Positions 49,501 through 61,079 of a stretch of DNA of 64,000 nt are shown here, one piece after another; position 1 is the stretch's first letter; each line of letters begins with the position of its first letter. The stretch is from Symbiodinium microadriaticum. Lineage: Eukaryota; Sar; Dinophyceae; Suessiales; Symbiodiniaceae. Made by a program: the position numbers and the translations under genes. The notes under the pieces are model-generated. The model was not told where the DNA came from and did not search any database. It worked only from the letters and a program-made list of their open reading frames with translations. The DNA lies in the NCBI GenBank assembly GCA_001939145.1, contig LSRX01000251.1:193363-257362 (forward strand), written 5' to 3'.

Positions 49501-50247
49501 GGTGCAAGCTTGGGGCCAGCATGATGAAGATCCTCCTCCTCCTCCTCCCCCCCCCCCCCCCCCCGCTAAGCACTGTCGGAGCCCAGGCCGGAAGAGTTCT
49601 ACATCGGTGCCACAGTGGCCATTAGTGCCAGCCCCTTCCACCTCACCGGTGCTGATGAGAAGGCACCGGCCCTCCTGCCATCACATTCGCACAGTCTAGA
49701 CAGCCACTGCAACCAGGCACTTTGCTACATGGAGGAGAACTCAGCACAATTTGTGGTGTCGAATGCCCCTGAGCTGGCAGCAATTATGCTTTTGCCTTTG
49801 GCAGAGAGTGTCCACGGAATGTCCAGCCCAACTGCCCTCCTCGAAGCCAGCGAGCCCTTTCACCACACCGGGTCGAGAGCTTCAACTGCTGCACTGTTTC
49901 CGAGGTGGACGCCATCCTTGTCAAACTTCGTGACCTGAAGGACTTTCGGCGGCTGGCTTTCGGTCCTCAGCCAGATTATACTAACTACCAACTACTACCC
50001 AAACCACTAACTACGACCTTCTGCCTACTACATACTACAAATGGCCATTACCACCACAACAGCTACCACTACCACTACCACTACCATTACCACGACCACA
50101 ACCATTCACCCCCACCCCCACCGCCACCGCCACCGCCACGACGATGACGACTGCTGTAACCCCACGACTTCTACGGCTACTGCGGCTACCACAACTACTA
50201 CGACTACAAAGACTATTATTGCGACTCCGCTACGACGATTGCTGCTG

Positions 50248-50278
<31 letters not shown>

Positions 50279-51037
50279 GACGGGTACTACTACAGCTGAA
50301 AATCCTGCTGCTACTATTGCTACTGCTGCTGCTACTGGTACTGCCACTGCTACTGCCACGGCGGCTGCTGCTGCCGCTGCTACTGAGCTGCGGCTGCGAC
50401 TTGCCACTATTCGGCCACTGCTTTTCAGTAGAAATTGGGCAGCTTAAGTCTCGGTTCCGATTGGAAAACCTGTGGCTGGAAGGAGCACTTGCAGAAGCAG
50501 AGCGGGTTCGTCAGCGGCGCGGGCCCCCGGTCTTTTTCGGAAGCAAGAGTTCGACCATGGAGCGGAGTGCGCAAGATGGATCTCGGAGGAGGGGAGGAAC
50601 GCTGCTTCTGGAACTTCCGTGGGGTGCTAATTAGATGGCTGCGACAGGTGCGAGTCCGTGTCCCAGGGCAAGCAAGCAAGCGAGCAAGCAAGCGTCCTGT
50701 GAGACACAGTTTCATCGACTGTGCGTAGGATTAAGCCCTCCGGCACCCAGTACCGATTTGCTCGCAAGATGAGAGCACTGGGATCTCTGTACTGCCTGAG
50801 TCCTTGCATGCGCTAATTTCGTGATCGCATTTTGTAACTGCTGATGTGGTGCTGCTCGAGGCGCAGATCTTAAAAGGATGGCCGAGGACTGGCCGAGTTA
50901 GGCCTAGGGCTGGGGCTCCACTATAGGCTGGTGTGTGAAAGGGCAGGGCCTAAGCCCAGCAGGTTTTTGTGGGCTCCCTTCCACAGGACCGAGGCCTTTC
51001 GCTCTGCGAGCACGAGGTGCTCACGCTTTCCCGGCGC
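43552..51037 (+). CDS. EFHC1/Rib72-like DM10-domain axonemal protein (multi-exon, partial set)
   Basis: Three DM10 domains and part of the C-terminal region can be followed. DM10-1: 43552-43624 EPKVENSGITQGTFVKRHR; 44357-44385 GVYRFEDFQ; 44613-about 44690 VGKAISVYSRVFRLIGCDAY. DM10-2: about 45515-45617 YLENDRRVLRFNTFWDDH; about 45796-45850 YTMHYYLADDTIEMLENM; 45989-46073 APYPMFWRRSPLRKTL; 47191-47301 GETIDVLGREIVIYDCDDF. Linker: about 47520-47560 YPPYNGFGSED. DM10-3: about 47913-47990 KVLRFEAVLADD; about 49185-49250 GKFASKSRKKNPATGKWF; 49587-49662 FYIGATVAISASPFHLTG; 49717-49752 ALCYMEENSAQF. Then 49905-about 49943 VDAILVKLRDLKD and 50989-51037 LSLCEHEVLTLSRRFG, as before the EF-hands of this family. 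Such proteins are microtubule inner proteins of cilia and flagella. Several donors are GC. First and last exons are missing; one DM10-3 exon was not found. Confidence 0.85.
43768..44057. repeat. Telomere-like degenerate TTTAGGG/TTTTGGG tract with dispersed repeat (copy 2)
   Basis: About 290 bp dominated by imperfect TTTAGGG, GGTTTTGG and GGGTTT units inside an intron of the DM10 gene. It includes 43788-43845, the partner of the 26.6 kb dispersed repeat (GGGCGATGCGTGTTG, TTGCACAAGTCC). Confidence 0.75.
48786..48839. repeat. (GGT)n(GGC)n trinucleotide repeat
   Basis: Gly-coding-like trinucleotide run inside a DM10-gene intron. It is not part of the recognised protein. Confidence 0.9.
49530..49564. 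repeat. (TCC)n and poly-C tract next to an exon acceptor
   Basis: A TCC run passes into 17-18 consecutive C, ending about 22 bp before the acceptor of the exon at 49587. It acts as an extreme polypyrimidine tract of that intron. Confidence 0.85.
50044..50400. repeat. CCA / CTA / CTG trinucleotide-rich tract
   Basis: Imperfect (CCACTA)n, (CCA)n, (CTA)n and (CTG)n units over about 350 bp. It lies between recognised DM10-gene exons (49905 and 50989), so probably intronic. Confidence 0.85.
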
Positions 51038-51596
51038 TTCGGCCCCTTGAAATGCACTGAAGGCAAAACCTACGGCCCTTCAACGAAGACCGCCTTTCAG
51101 GCCTGGCCTTTTGCCATGCGTTTAGAGGAGCGAAATTATCTACGGGCACAGTCCGGGAAGCCAGCGCGGCCCTTTCTAAGCTCAGCGACCCACCCTAGCC
51201 TCCGAAGACCAGTATCGCTACAGACCTTGCCTGGCTTGTCCGAGTGTGAGTGTCAAAAAACCTTGGCGAAATTCTGATCCCACCCCAACCCTGCAGACCC
51301 CTTCCGCAAAACATGCTCCTTGCGCAGAAACTTTTGCTGAGCTTGGGGTTTGCAGGAAGGATTGGATTGTAAGTTTGGTGCTTTATTGCAGCAGCTTCAG
51401 GTTTCATTTTATTCAGAGTTGCGATGGCTTGGGCGATGCAGTGGTCGTGCACAAGCTACCTGTCAACCGAATGTTGAGTTTAAGATGGGTATTACATGAG
51501 GTGTTGCACTCCATGGTGCGCAGTACTTCGCGCATCCATGGTCAGGCAAGTGCCAGCAATAAAGAAAGACCAGGCGCTTGAGCCTACAGTTTGCAG

Positions 51597-51923
51597 GCCG
51601 ATCCGATTGCTCGGCTGTTTCTCATGAGCACAACCAACATGACGTACGACCTGGAGATTATTCAGCGCACTTGCTCTCAAGCCCTGCAAGCCCAAACCCG
51701 AGGCACATATGTGTGGATTTTCGGAAAGTCTGGCGTCGACGCTGCCAAGCTGGCACAGGCCCTCGGATGACCCGAGGCCGCTTCAAAAGAATCCTTGTCT
51801 GGTCAAACAAGATGGGTTCGCTTATGAATTTTGCTATTCTGAGCCAGGGTTCAAGGCTTTCTCGGATGCAATCGATTTTTCAAGGGTATACGGTGTATAT
51901 TCAGGGAAGATGGCAACGATGCG
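51597..51923 (+). CDS. Coding-like exon with an apparent one-base frameshift
   Basis: From the TTTGCAG acceptor ending at 51596 the frame reads ADPIARLFLMSTTNMTYDLE, IIQRTCSQALQAQTRGTYVW and IFGKSGVDAAKLAQALG, then TGA. One base out of frame the sequence goes on DPRPLQKNPCLVKQDGFAYE and FCYSEPGFKAFSDAIDFSRV, ending at a GTGAGC donor at 51925. Both halves look like one protein. The switch at about 51765-51770 is a frameshift, or a very small intron I cannot place. It could be a downstream exon of the DM10 gene or a separate gene. No family is recognised. Confidence 0.4.
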
Positions 51924-51925
51924 GG

Positions 51926-53715
51926 TGAGCGCGCGCAGGACTGTGGCGGAGGTAGGGTAGCACCACGCAACAGCGGGCTTGTGGAGACCGCACGTTTGAT
52001 CACAAGTCGCACCACTCCGCACCACTTGGTCCCCAGAACTGAGCAGTATAATTACTACTACGAGCAGGGGAAAATCGTGAAGAATGATCGGTGGCATCGC
52101 TGGATCTAGTACGGGCAACGGAAGCAAGAAGACCTTGCTGGAAACGAGAGCTGAAGCAACACTAGCAAGAAGAATATCGGAAAGCAGCATTCCCCAAATC
52201 GCACTACAGGCAATGTTATCATCAGTATCTACGTCGAAGGCAGTGGAATCATGATTGAAGTAACAGGACAGTCGCAGGTGAAAGAGCACTACACTTGGAT
52301 TCTGTTCAGGCGTTGTCATTCAGCAAATTCTGATACGGGTCCAACAAGATGCTGCCTTGGGAGGTGGTGCCGTGCCTCGAAACAGGCTTCTTCAAGACTA
52401 ATGGTGGTGTATAGAGACGTCTCACCCTTGCGGTCAGGAGTTATGCAGCCTGTTCATGACTTCATGCTATGTGGGCCGAAGTCTTGAAACTCCTGTCGTT
52501 GACGATGATCTTACATCCAGTGTGCGCAGCAGCCTGAATCGGGAGTGCTCTGGCTGCTGGGCAATTTGGGGTGGCCAGCTACACCGGATGCAAGACGCAT
52601 CTGTTAGTCGCGGCTTTCTCCATGATCCAGAGCCCCGAAGTTGATTACTACAGCTCAGCATGGTTTGGACATGATTTATGTAGTGCCTCGGTTTGATATT
52701 GCCGACTTCCTAAGTTAGGTGGGCCCAGGATTCCAGGTTTTTGGGCGGTGTTCCCACGTTCTCCAGGAACTGCTTTCCACTGGGATTCGCACAAAGTACA
52801 CGACGCATAGCATAGTAGCCAGAGTCAGGCTGTGTGTTTGTCTTCTCAAGGCCAGCTAGACTCAAACAGAGCATTATTGACTAACTGGGAAGCCTCAATC
52901 GAACAACCCGACCCGAAGTTGTGAGCCCTTTGCGAGGGAGGTCGTTGGGATCCCTTCGACTTGAGGGATCTCAAAGCATCGTGTCACCTCGCTGAAAAAA
53001 TGGTGCCGCCCTGATCTACTAAAGCATTAAATCCGTAGCCAACCATTTGCGAGCTTTGCTTACACAATCGAGGTTCCCCGGCGGGAGCAGATGGCCAACA
53101 CTTGGAACGCATGTCCGTTGCGTTGTATATTGGCGCAACTAGCATGGAGAACAATATCTTTACTAGCCTTAGAAGCACAAGAAGCCCAAGACACAGCTTC
53201 AACAGCAAGTGGCAAGAGCGAGTCTGATCATACCAATGCAACATGTGACAGTAAATGCTAATCAGAGTCATACCGAGAAGGAGTCAACACCTTCGAGACG
53301 GGAACGGAAATTGCAACGTCAACAGCAGCAATGCCACAACTGCAGCAGAAACACCAGCAATATCTGCATCTAACCACTTCTTAAGTCTTGGCTTGACATG
53401 TTGTTTTCAATGCCAATGTGGCTCCTTGTTTGCATCCCGCTGTTGTTGATTCATGGAGTGCCCAGCACCGTCGATCGCGTCGTGTCCTCTTTGTCGAAGT
53501 GATAAACTGTCACAGACGTTCTGTACTGCCATCGGAGACATATCGGCATGTCCTGATAAACTCCCGGAGCCCGCATGCTTGGATGTGTTTCTTTGGAGCA
53601 ATAGAAACTGTATGAGGCTTGTCGAAACCCTGAGGGCTCTGACACAAGGCAAGCAAAAGCTCAATAGTTTGGTCAGAAGCCATCATTGCCCAGAACTACA
53701 CAACCATGGTGTGCA
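51926..53715. other. No recognisable gene
   Basis: Only short motif-free frames. The string TCCGTAGCCA at 53033-53042 resembles the 5' end of the spliced leader, but the match stops there. Confidence 0.4.
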
Positions 53716-56305
53716 ATGGGATCTGAGCCCGACCTGGACGCGCTGTTCGGTCCCGGCGAAGCAGCCGAGGCACCCCAGCTGGAAAAGCAAGGTCTGACGG
53801 TGAGATATCAGCACAGCAATTTAAGCTGGTCTGGCCGCGAGTGACCTTCTGAGGGGCAACCTAGGCCCTAGACTGTCGAAACGCACAAAGAAAGGGCTTT
53901 GACCCGCAACCCGTGTGTGTGTGTGTGTGTGTGTGTACTGTTCTAGTTCATGGGCTAAGGGGGGTCACGCGGGGGACGGATGGGGTGTACGGGAGCTCCG
54001 TCCAACGAAGCTTTCCCGTAAACCCCAGGGACATATACCTGCATTGCCTGTGCCTGAGACCTCAAAATCCAAGACACAACAACGCCTTTTCTTTTCGTGT
54101 GGCCGTGTCCGACTTGCGAGAGCGTATATCCTTTTCGACACCCCTGCGGCCCTACGAAGTCCAGGGAAGCCCATATAGAACCCTCTTAGAACCCTTTCAG
54201 CACGCTTATGAAGCCCTTATAGCAACCCGAACATAGGAGTCTGAATAGAGATCTACAGCGCCAAGGCGCCTGGTGCTACACCTGAGTCCCACGTGCAGCA
54301 GGTGCCCATGGAACGGAATGGAACTGACACCGGTCTTCAGCAACCAGCTGTGTTATAGTTACAGAGTTATTACTGGGATATGTTTCTGCGTCAAAAGCTA
54401 TGTTCTGCGTATTACTATGTACTACTACTAGTGCTGCCACGCGCTTACAACGACTGCTGCTGCTGCTGCTGCTGCCGCCGCTGTTGCTGCTGCTGCTGCT
54501 GACGTATTGCTACTCCCGGTGGAATTACTGCGCCCATTACTACGAGCAATGTTTCCATAACGATGATCGTCGATGACGACGGCCAGACGACGGCACTACT
54601 GCCGCTGCGACTGTTACCAGTGTCGCTGACTGCATGGACTGCTGGTGCGTGTACTATGAGTTGTGCGCTCGTTCTTCTTATGGTTCTTGCCTGTGGTGTC
54701 CAGTTCCTGTCTTAACAGGCACAGCCCAAATGGGACCTGCGAGCGCTTTCACGTACGTTCACTAAATTGTCAAAAAGAAGTACACCAGGAAGGCGAACAG
54801 CGGTGAGAAGACAGGAGCCGTACTGAGTGATGTATGGTTTGAAGGAGAAGAGATTTAGTTCGGAGGTGCATCCCATTGCAGGTTCATCCTGCGCTTCGCT
54901 CCGCAGTTGAGACCCTCGTGGCAGAGGCAGTGGTTTCTTCTAGTTGCTGGTTCACACATGTAGAGTGTAGAGGATCTGCTGGATTTAGTTCTGAAGAACA
55001 CCTTTCTTCTGCTCTGCGTTCCTTCCGCTCCGCCAGTCCTGGCCTCGGGCGCGTGCGGAGCTCGTCGGGGCGGAGAGCGGTGAGCAGACTAGCAAGGCCT
55101 GCTTGGGCGCTCTTGCTTCCGCAGGATTGAGCGAGTGCTCTTCCAAATTTCAAGTCCGGAACCAGGCATGGCGAACAGAGGAGCCACAGCAATTGGTAAT
55201 ATTGGTTTTCTAGGCAATCGCTGACCACCTAAAGACTTTCAACTGTGTATCAGCTCGACCGCGCAAGGAACACGATGGGCGATGGTTCAATGGGATTCAA
55301 AACGGAAGGATGCAGACTTTCAGCCATGGAACGATGACCCGACTTGCCGAGGAGTTAGTCTGCTCCAGGCACTAATTCAACAACTAGCACTTAACAAACA
55401 CTATTAACACCACATTACCACCACCACCACCACCACCACCACCACCAGCACCCCCACCACCACCACCACCACCACCACCACCACCACCACCACCACCACC
55501 ACCAATGCACATGTACGTCGACGACAACACGAAGAGACCAACTCAATTCGTCTTTGCCGCTGCTGCCGCTGCTGCCAGCGATCATGGCCATCATCGTCCT
55601 CATCGGCATAGCAATGGAAACATGTTGCAAACTTGGGTGGTACTACTCGAAAATGTTGTGCAAATGGCAATGCGGACCATCAGCTGACTCAGCGCCCCCA
55701 CGTCATCTTTCTCGCACGTTAGGCCCACTTGTCCCAGAGACAACCGTCGTCAACAGCGTCAGCGTCACCACCAGAAGCCTAAATAGTGGCATCATCGCAA
55801 GAGCCAGCGAGACTGCCGCATTGCGCATTTTGTCAGGGAGCCCGGCCACCACTTCCAGCTTCCCTAGCACGGGATGTGGATGCAGCCCTGGCGGCGGAGA
55901 GCTGCGGTGAAGCTTTACTTCCATCATTGCAGCAAGTGATAGTAATGTGCGTTGGTTCGATTGATTCCTGTGCACTAGATCGTAGCCTGGCGTCAGGCAG
56001 GGCTTTTGTCAACTGTAAGTGCCGCAACACGCACTCTCGGTGCATAGCGCTGTTACGACGATCCGTGTCACAATGTTCCAATGACATTGGAAGGGAAGCA
56101 TGCCCTGGCTTTTGTCTTGAGTCTGTCGCTACTTGCGAATCCAAGAATTCCTTCAGGCATGGGCAGACTGCCGGCAGAAGGCTGGTGACACGGCAAAGTT
56201 CGGCGCAGCAAGCGTGGGTTTGTACGTGTGTGTACCGTGTAAGCACATCTGGATGCCGGCGTCATGTGGTTAGGGTCGTGGAGTCGGGGCAGCCGGCAGT
56301 GTGTG

Positions 56306-56342
<37 letters not shown>

Positions 56343-57302
56343 TATGTTAAAATATATGACTATGTATACATTGAGCCGATGGTTCAATCGTCGTCGGTCT
56401 GTGGCAAGATCGATTCTCAGTCCTCGCAGAATTGGTTTTCTTGTCTGTCGTGCTCTCTGTTTTCCTCATGTGAGCGACGAGGGTTTCAGACAAACAGTGC
56501 CAAACTTCAGGAAAGCAAAATCAAGACACCACTACTGGCCGATTCCGAAAGCTGCGGGTGGGTTCGCAAAAAGATTCGGAGCACATCGAGTCGTGCGGAT
56601 GCCATCCACGATTGTTGGGGTTTGGTAACCAATATATCCTTCTGGGGTCGGGGGTTCTGCGTCCAGGTTTGCCACCACAATCTTCTTTTTGGGTTTGGGT
56701 CGGGTTTGCGGTTTGCGGTTTGGCAACCAACATGTCCCTTTGGGAATTAACCTCGACCTCGTTTTCGTTTAGTTTAGGGTTTGGGTCTCAGCGTTTAGGG
56801 TCCTAAGGGTTTGCCATCTGCGATCTTCTTTCGGGGTATTTGGTGTGCCAACCAACATCCTCTTTTTTTGGATTCTGGGGTCTCAATTTTGTGTTCCGAA
56901 TCATGTCCAATTTTTCGCGAATCTCAACGGCGAGAGTCGATAAATAGCTCGCGGGGACTGTTGGTGTCGTGATTTGTTGAGTTGCGTAGGCTCCCTACAG
57001 GGCCATCGATTTTTTCAGGTTTTGCTTGCTTGGGTTCCTGAGTGGCATTGTTGCAGAATGATGAGAAGTGCGGCACCTTAAAGCTCCCTGATTGTACCGC
57101 GCAGGCGTCGGCCATCAGATCAGAGGCCTGGAATGCTCTGATTCGAGACAAAGGCTGGCAGCGAGACTCAGAGGAGATCAGAGGTGACGCTGCAGTTTCC
57201 AGTTGGGTGCACCTGGTAAAGAAAGACAGGCGCTGGGTCCGTGTACCGCTGATTTGGGGTCGTGATCACGCGCAAGATCTCGTGAAGGCAGTTTGCCTCT
57301 AG
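53716..57302 (+). CDS. Putative multi-exon gene, function not recognised
   Basis: Four coding-like exons in series. First exon: ATG 53716, reading MGSEPDLDALFGPGEAAEAP and QLEKQGLT, ending at a GTGAGA donor. Second: after TTGCAG at about 54880, VHPALRSAVETLVAEAV. Third: about 55860-55937, LARDVDAALAAESCGEALLP ending before GTGATA. Fourth: after TTGCAG at 57056, NDEKCGTLKLPDCTAQASAI, then RSEAWNALIRDKGWQRDSEE and SSWVHLVKKDRRWVRVPLIW, with TAG at 57300-57302. The acidic start and helical middle suggest a soluble protein. No motif identifies it, and assigning the four pieces to one gene is inference from order, strand and splice sites. Confidence 0.4.
53912..53936. repeat. (GT)n microsatellite
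   Basis: Perfect GT dinucleotide run, probably in the first intron of the preceding entry. Confidence 0.9.
54452..54501. repeat. (CTG)n / (CCG)n trinucleotide repeat
   Basis: Two CTG runs separated by CCGCCGCTGTTG. Confidence 0.9.
55412..55503. repeat. (CCA)n trinucleotide repeat
   Basis: Nearly uninterrupted CAC/CCA run of about 90 bp with a CAGCACCCC interruption. On the minus strand it would encode poly-Val or poly-Trp, which I reject as coding. Confidence 0.95.
56299..56343. repeat. (GT)n(AT)n microsatellite
   Basis: GT run followed directly by an AT run. Confidence 0.95.
56620..56895. repeat. Degenerate tandem repeat with TTTAGGG-like units
   Basis: A block such as GGCAACCAACATGTCC followed by a T/G-rich stretch recurs at about 56627, 56728 and 56849. 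A related TTTGCCACCACAATCTTCTT / TTTGCCATCTGCGATCTTCT block recurs at about 56669 and 56811. Between them lie GGGTTTGGG, GTTTAGGG and GGTTTGCGG strings of telomere-like character. Confidence 0.7.
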
Positions 57303-57368
57303 TTCAGGAGCTGGGATTGTATACCTTGTCGAACTGACATCCCAGGACCCTGTGACAAGGAGCTCTTC

Positions 57369-58074
57369 ATGCTCACCGAGCTACTTCTGGCACTATGCTC
57401 GCATGCCTCTGGCAGCAGCTCATCAGCCGTGAAGCACGCCGATGGTGTCTTTGTCTTTGCGCCGGCTGGCGAGTTCAGATCCTGTGCGCTGCTCTTTGTT
57501 CGTCTGCTCGACGACGATGTGCGGGCCGCGCGGTCAGAGGAGCCGCTCGGAGCGCGTGGGTCTTCTCGGCCGGGCTTCTGCTTCTGGGGAGGCGGGGAGG
57601 GGGTTCTCCAGCCTTTCGAATTCCAATCGCGAGGAGGCCCAGGCCCGGGCCCGGCCGCTGGGAGACTTCCCGAGCAGCTGCCCGGAGACCGCGCTGAGCA
57701 CCGCGCTGACGAGGCAGAAGGGTGCGGGCGGTGCATGCGCGCAAAGGCTGGGCAGGCTGGCCACGGACCCTTGCCCTGAGAAGTTGAAGGAGCTGTTGTC
57801 CTCGTCGCTGCTCGCACGCAGTCGAGCGGAAGTGTGTGCTGACGCACGTGGGGAGTTCCAACCACTGTTCTGCTCAAGCCCAAGGCAACCTTTCTTCTTC
57901 CCTGGTGCACTAGAGGGGTGGCCGGCGCGGAAACGATGGAGTTCCCTCGAGTATTTGGATCGCCAGGCGGGGCTGGGGAGACTTGGACCTCGCGAATGCT
58001 TCCAACCAGTCGGCTTGATCATACCCAGCCATGCAAAGGAGAATACTCGTGGGTTGCGGATTTGCAGCGTTTGA
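57369..58074 (+). CDS. Long GC-rich coding-like frames, function not recognised
   Basis: A frame from 57369 reads MLTELLLALCSHASGSSSSA and later FVFAPAGEFRSCALLFVRLL. From about 57600 another frame reads LSNSNREEAQARARPLGDFP and later PEKLKELLSSSLLARSRAEV, ending at 58074. If real, these are two exons. The region is very GC-rich, so all six frames tend to be open and chance is a serious alternative. No family is recognised. Confidence 0.25.
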
Positions 58075-61000
58075 GCTCTGGTGCAGGCTGAACAGGCGAG
58101 GGGGGGTTTGGCCGTGGAGCTTGCTGAGTGCCATCACGACATGTCCGAACGGCTTTGTGCAGTTGGAAAGTTTTCTGCACGTGGCACTTGTATACATGCA
58201 TGCATGTATGGGCACAGGGAAGTGCGCATGCACGTAAGTGTTTCTGACTGTATGATTTTTTTATGCGTGAGTGCCTGTGCATGTGTTTTCTGGGGGCTGC
58301 CATCTGAATTTTGATGGGGCTGTCGTCGTCATAGGCAAGTGCGAGTGCTGGTCCATGATAAGCGGCATGCATGATCCTGCTCTTCGCGGCACTGCAGCCT
58401 TGCTGTGGACTGGGGGTGCGTAGGCATTCGCATGACGAAGCCTCTGAGGCGGGCCACCGGCTGGTACCGACCGAGATTGGAAGCGAAGTGGGCGCAGATG
58501 GCTGGAAGGACTCTTTGGAATGTCAGTTTTTGTCAGAGTGGGTCCACGATAGGTAGGTGGCGGTGTTCCCTGTTTCCAGAACGCCTGTTTGTTTCGAGCA
58601 CTGCCAGGGAGCTTCCCGAGCCTAACCTTGGCATTCCATGGAAGATCGTTTTTAGAAAAGCCTCCTGCCTCGCCTGGAACATCTGATGAGCGCCGAAACC
58701 TAGCTTCGCAATGTGGGCTTCAAGTGAAGCGAACGCAGCAAACCCTGAGAGGAAGAGCTGATGCCCTTCAGCCGCTTCCTTGAGGAGTCCGTGCTGCGTG
58801 CCTATTTGTATATCCCGCCGCAACATCGGCTCTGAACCCCAGCCCGTCGGGTTGTAAGTGCAGGGTTTTTTTTCCATAAACAGATGTGCAATCCATAAGT
58901 CCATGCGCTTCAGGCTTAATCAGCTACGGGACTCTCTGTGTTGTGTTCCAAGACCCCTCGCCGTCTCCCCAGCACCACCATCCACCATCGCAAGCCGTAG
59001 AGCCCCTCGCCACTGACACCAACCAACAAGTTCACAAACCTTAATTTCCTTACCGCAAATCCTGCGCATTGACACGTTGCACTTTCTGCACATGCCAGGC
59101 TGGACCTGCTTATGGGAAACACATGATTTATGGTCTGTTGTTTGCAAGCGCCCGGCCTTGCTTGCAAACAAACGAGTCTTCGGCACAAAACTAGGGTTAC
59201 TTGTGCGCAAGCGTGTGTATGTCTGTGGGTGTGCCTGTCATCCCGTGTATGCACAACTGTCGTTGCTACGCAGCCCAGAAGTCCGGTCTCCGGGACCACT
59301 ATAAACCACAGAGCTATAGAGGGCCATAGATATGTGAAGGGTCGTATATCAAACGAAGATCACTCCTGGTACGGATAATTGGGCGGATGGAGGGCGTGGG
59401 GCGTGGATTTCAATTATTTGTGGAGCTTTATCACGCATTGCCCGAGCGAGGCTTCAGTGGCAGCATCCCCATAGAACCAGATGTTCGGACACACTATATA
59501 AGTGAAGATTGTTGGCATTGCTCGCATGATACCTTTTCGCCGCGGCGATAATGTAGGCCATATGTAGGCCAGAGGGGTGGTTTATGCACAGGATATTGAC
59601 AGCCAGAGGGGTGGAGTGCCAGATCCACGACTCTGCCGCCCATGGACCAAGCCCAAGTTCCCCAGACAGCCCCCAGCGGAAGTACAATGTGTGATGGTGG
59701 GTGGGAGCGTGGCTGAAGTCACCCTTTGGGCATTCTTGCTCCTTGGGAATCCTGGTGTGTTTCCTGAGAGACTAGTTTACAAAGTCTGGAACGTGTTTGT
59801 CGTGGGCTGGTATGTTGAGGTCATTCATTTATTGTCGACACGCAACAATAAAGAATTGATGTAAACATATGTTTCGGATCCTGCACTTTGCCAAGTATAT
59901 TTCTAGTCATCACATAATGATGTCAAACGATCAGACATCGCATAGAGAGACCCTTGAGGATGGCACGGCAGAGAGAGAGAGAGAGAGAGATCAAGCATTG
60001 AGATGCCCCAAAGCCTACCACTCAATAAAACAATTGGTGGTGGGGCGGGCCGAAGGCCTGAGGGTCGGCAATGCTGACCCCTACGCCCTGCAGAAAGAAA
60101 GAAAGATCAAGCATTGCATTGCAAAGTAAAGGATGCGCTTGCGTTCTGGCGCTGGGTGGTGCGGCCTGATTAGGAAAAGCCTTGCATGAGTAGGATCTAC
60201 GGCGTAATGGACTGCCTCGTGCGTGCGTATGCTGCCTACCCAAGAATTAGTTTGATGCCTGTCAGAGTTGCTGTGAGAGGACCCTGAATATGTAACCAAT
60301 CAATATGGCGGTGTGGTACCTGCTGACGTCTGACTATGTACTGTTGCAGGTTGAAATTGACCTTGAACACATTACTCAATAACATAAGTGAACGCTACTT
60401 TGCAATGGTTATGTACCTTGCGCATGTATGGGATTGTTAGAATGCAGCAATGCTAAACAGTGGGCGTGCACAAACCCAGGCCCCCACAGCAACCTGCTCT
60501 CCTGTCCTAAGAGAAACCCAGCAAACTCTGAACAGTCAAGGCATCTCCGTAAGATTATTTGGGTTGGGCGGCAATGGTTCTGTGCATGGTCTTTGTGTGC
60601 AAGCACCCCAAGCCATGAGCAAGGAACGGTTCAGAGATGTCGGGTATAACGGCGATCCTCGCATCGCTGTAACCTCTTAGGATTTGAAGGTTCTGTTTCT
60701 GCTCGCGCCCAAGCCTTCAAGAGTCGGAGCCTTGCCAGGAGTTCCTGGCCCCCAGCTGCTCCGGGGCCCAAGGCCAAACTGCATACCTGGCCCAGCACGA
60801 GCTCTTCGAGCAGTGTCCCGTGTGCAGGCAGCACTCTGACTGTAAACTCCGCTCCGGCAGGGCTGCAAAGAGCAGTTTTGGCAGGAATAAACAGGTAAGG
60901 CGGGAGCGGGCTCCGAGGGACGGGGATGCGGGGGTCGGGCCGGTTGGGGGCGGAGCCACCTAGGTCTTGCGCGCGGACATCGCTTTGCCACAGGCATGGC

Positions 61001-61079
61001 AGCAGGTCCGGTCAGGGACAGAGAGGGGGGCGGAACATTCAGGTGACTCAAGGCTCGGGTGCTCTTAAGTCAACTCCAA
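58075..61079. other. No secure gene
   Basis: A frame near 58755-58830 reads MPFSRFLEESVLRAYLYIPP and could be an exon; nothing around it is recognised. A short (GA)n run lies at about 59970-59990. Confidence 0.4.

Noticed and set aside
53033..53055. TCCGTAGCCA resembling the 5' end of the dinoflagellate spliced leader
   Set aside because: Only ten bases match and the diagnostic TTTTGGCTCAAG part is absent; no donor or gene follows.
55786..56628. 280-codon plus-strand frame
   Set aside because: It runs through a GT/AT microsatellite (giving a Tyr-Ile run) and degenerate repeats. Only its first part (near 55860-55937) looks like a real exon.
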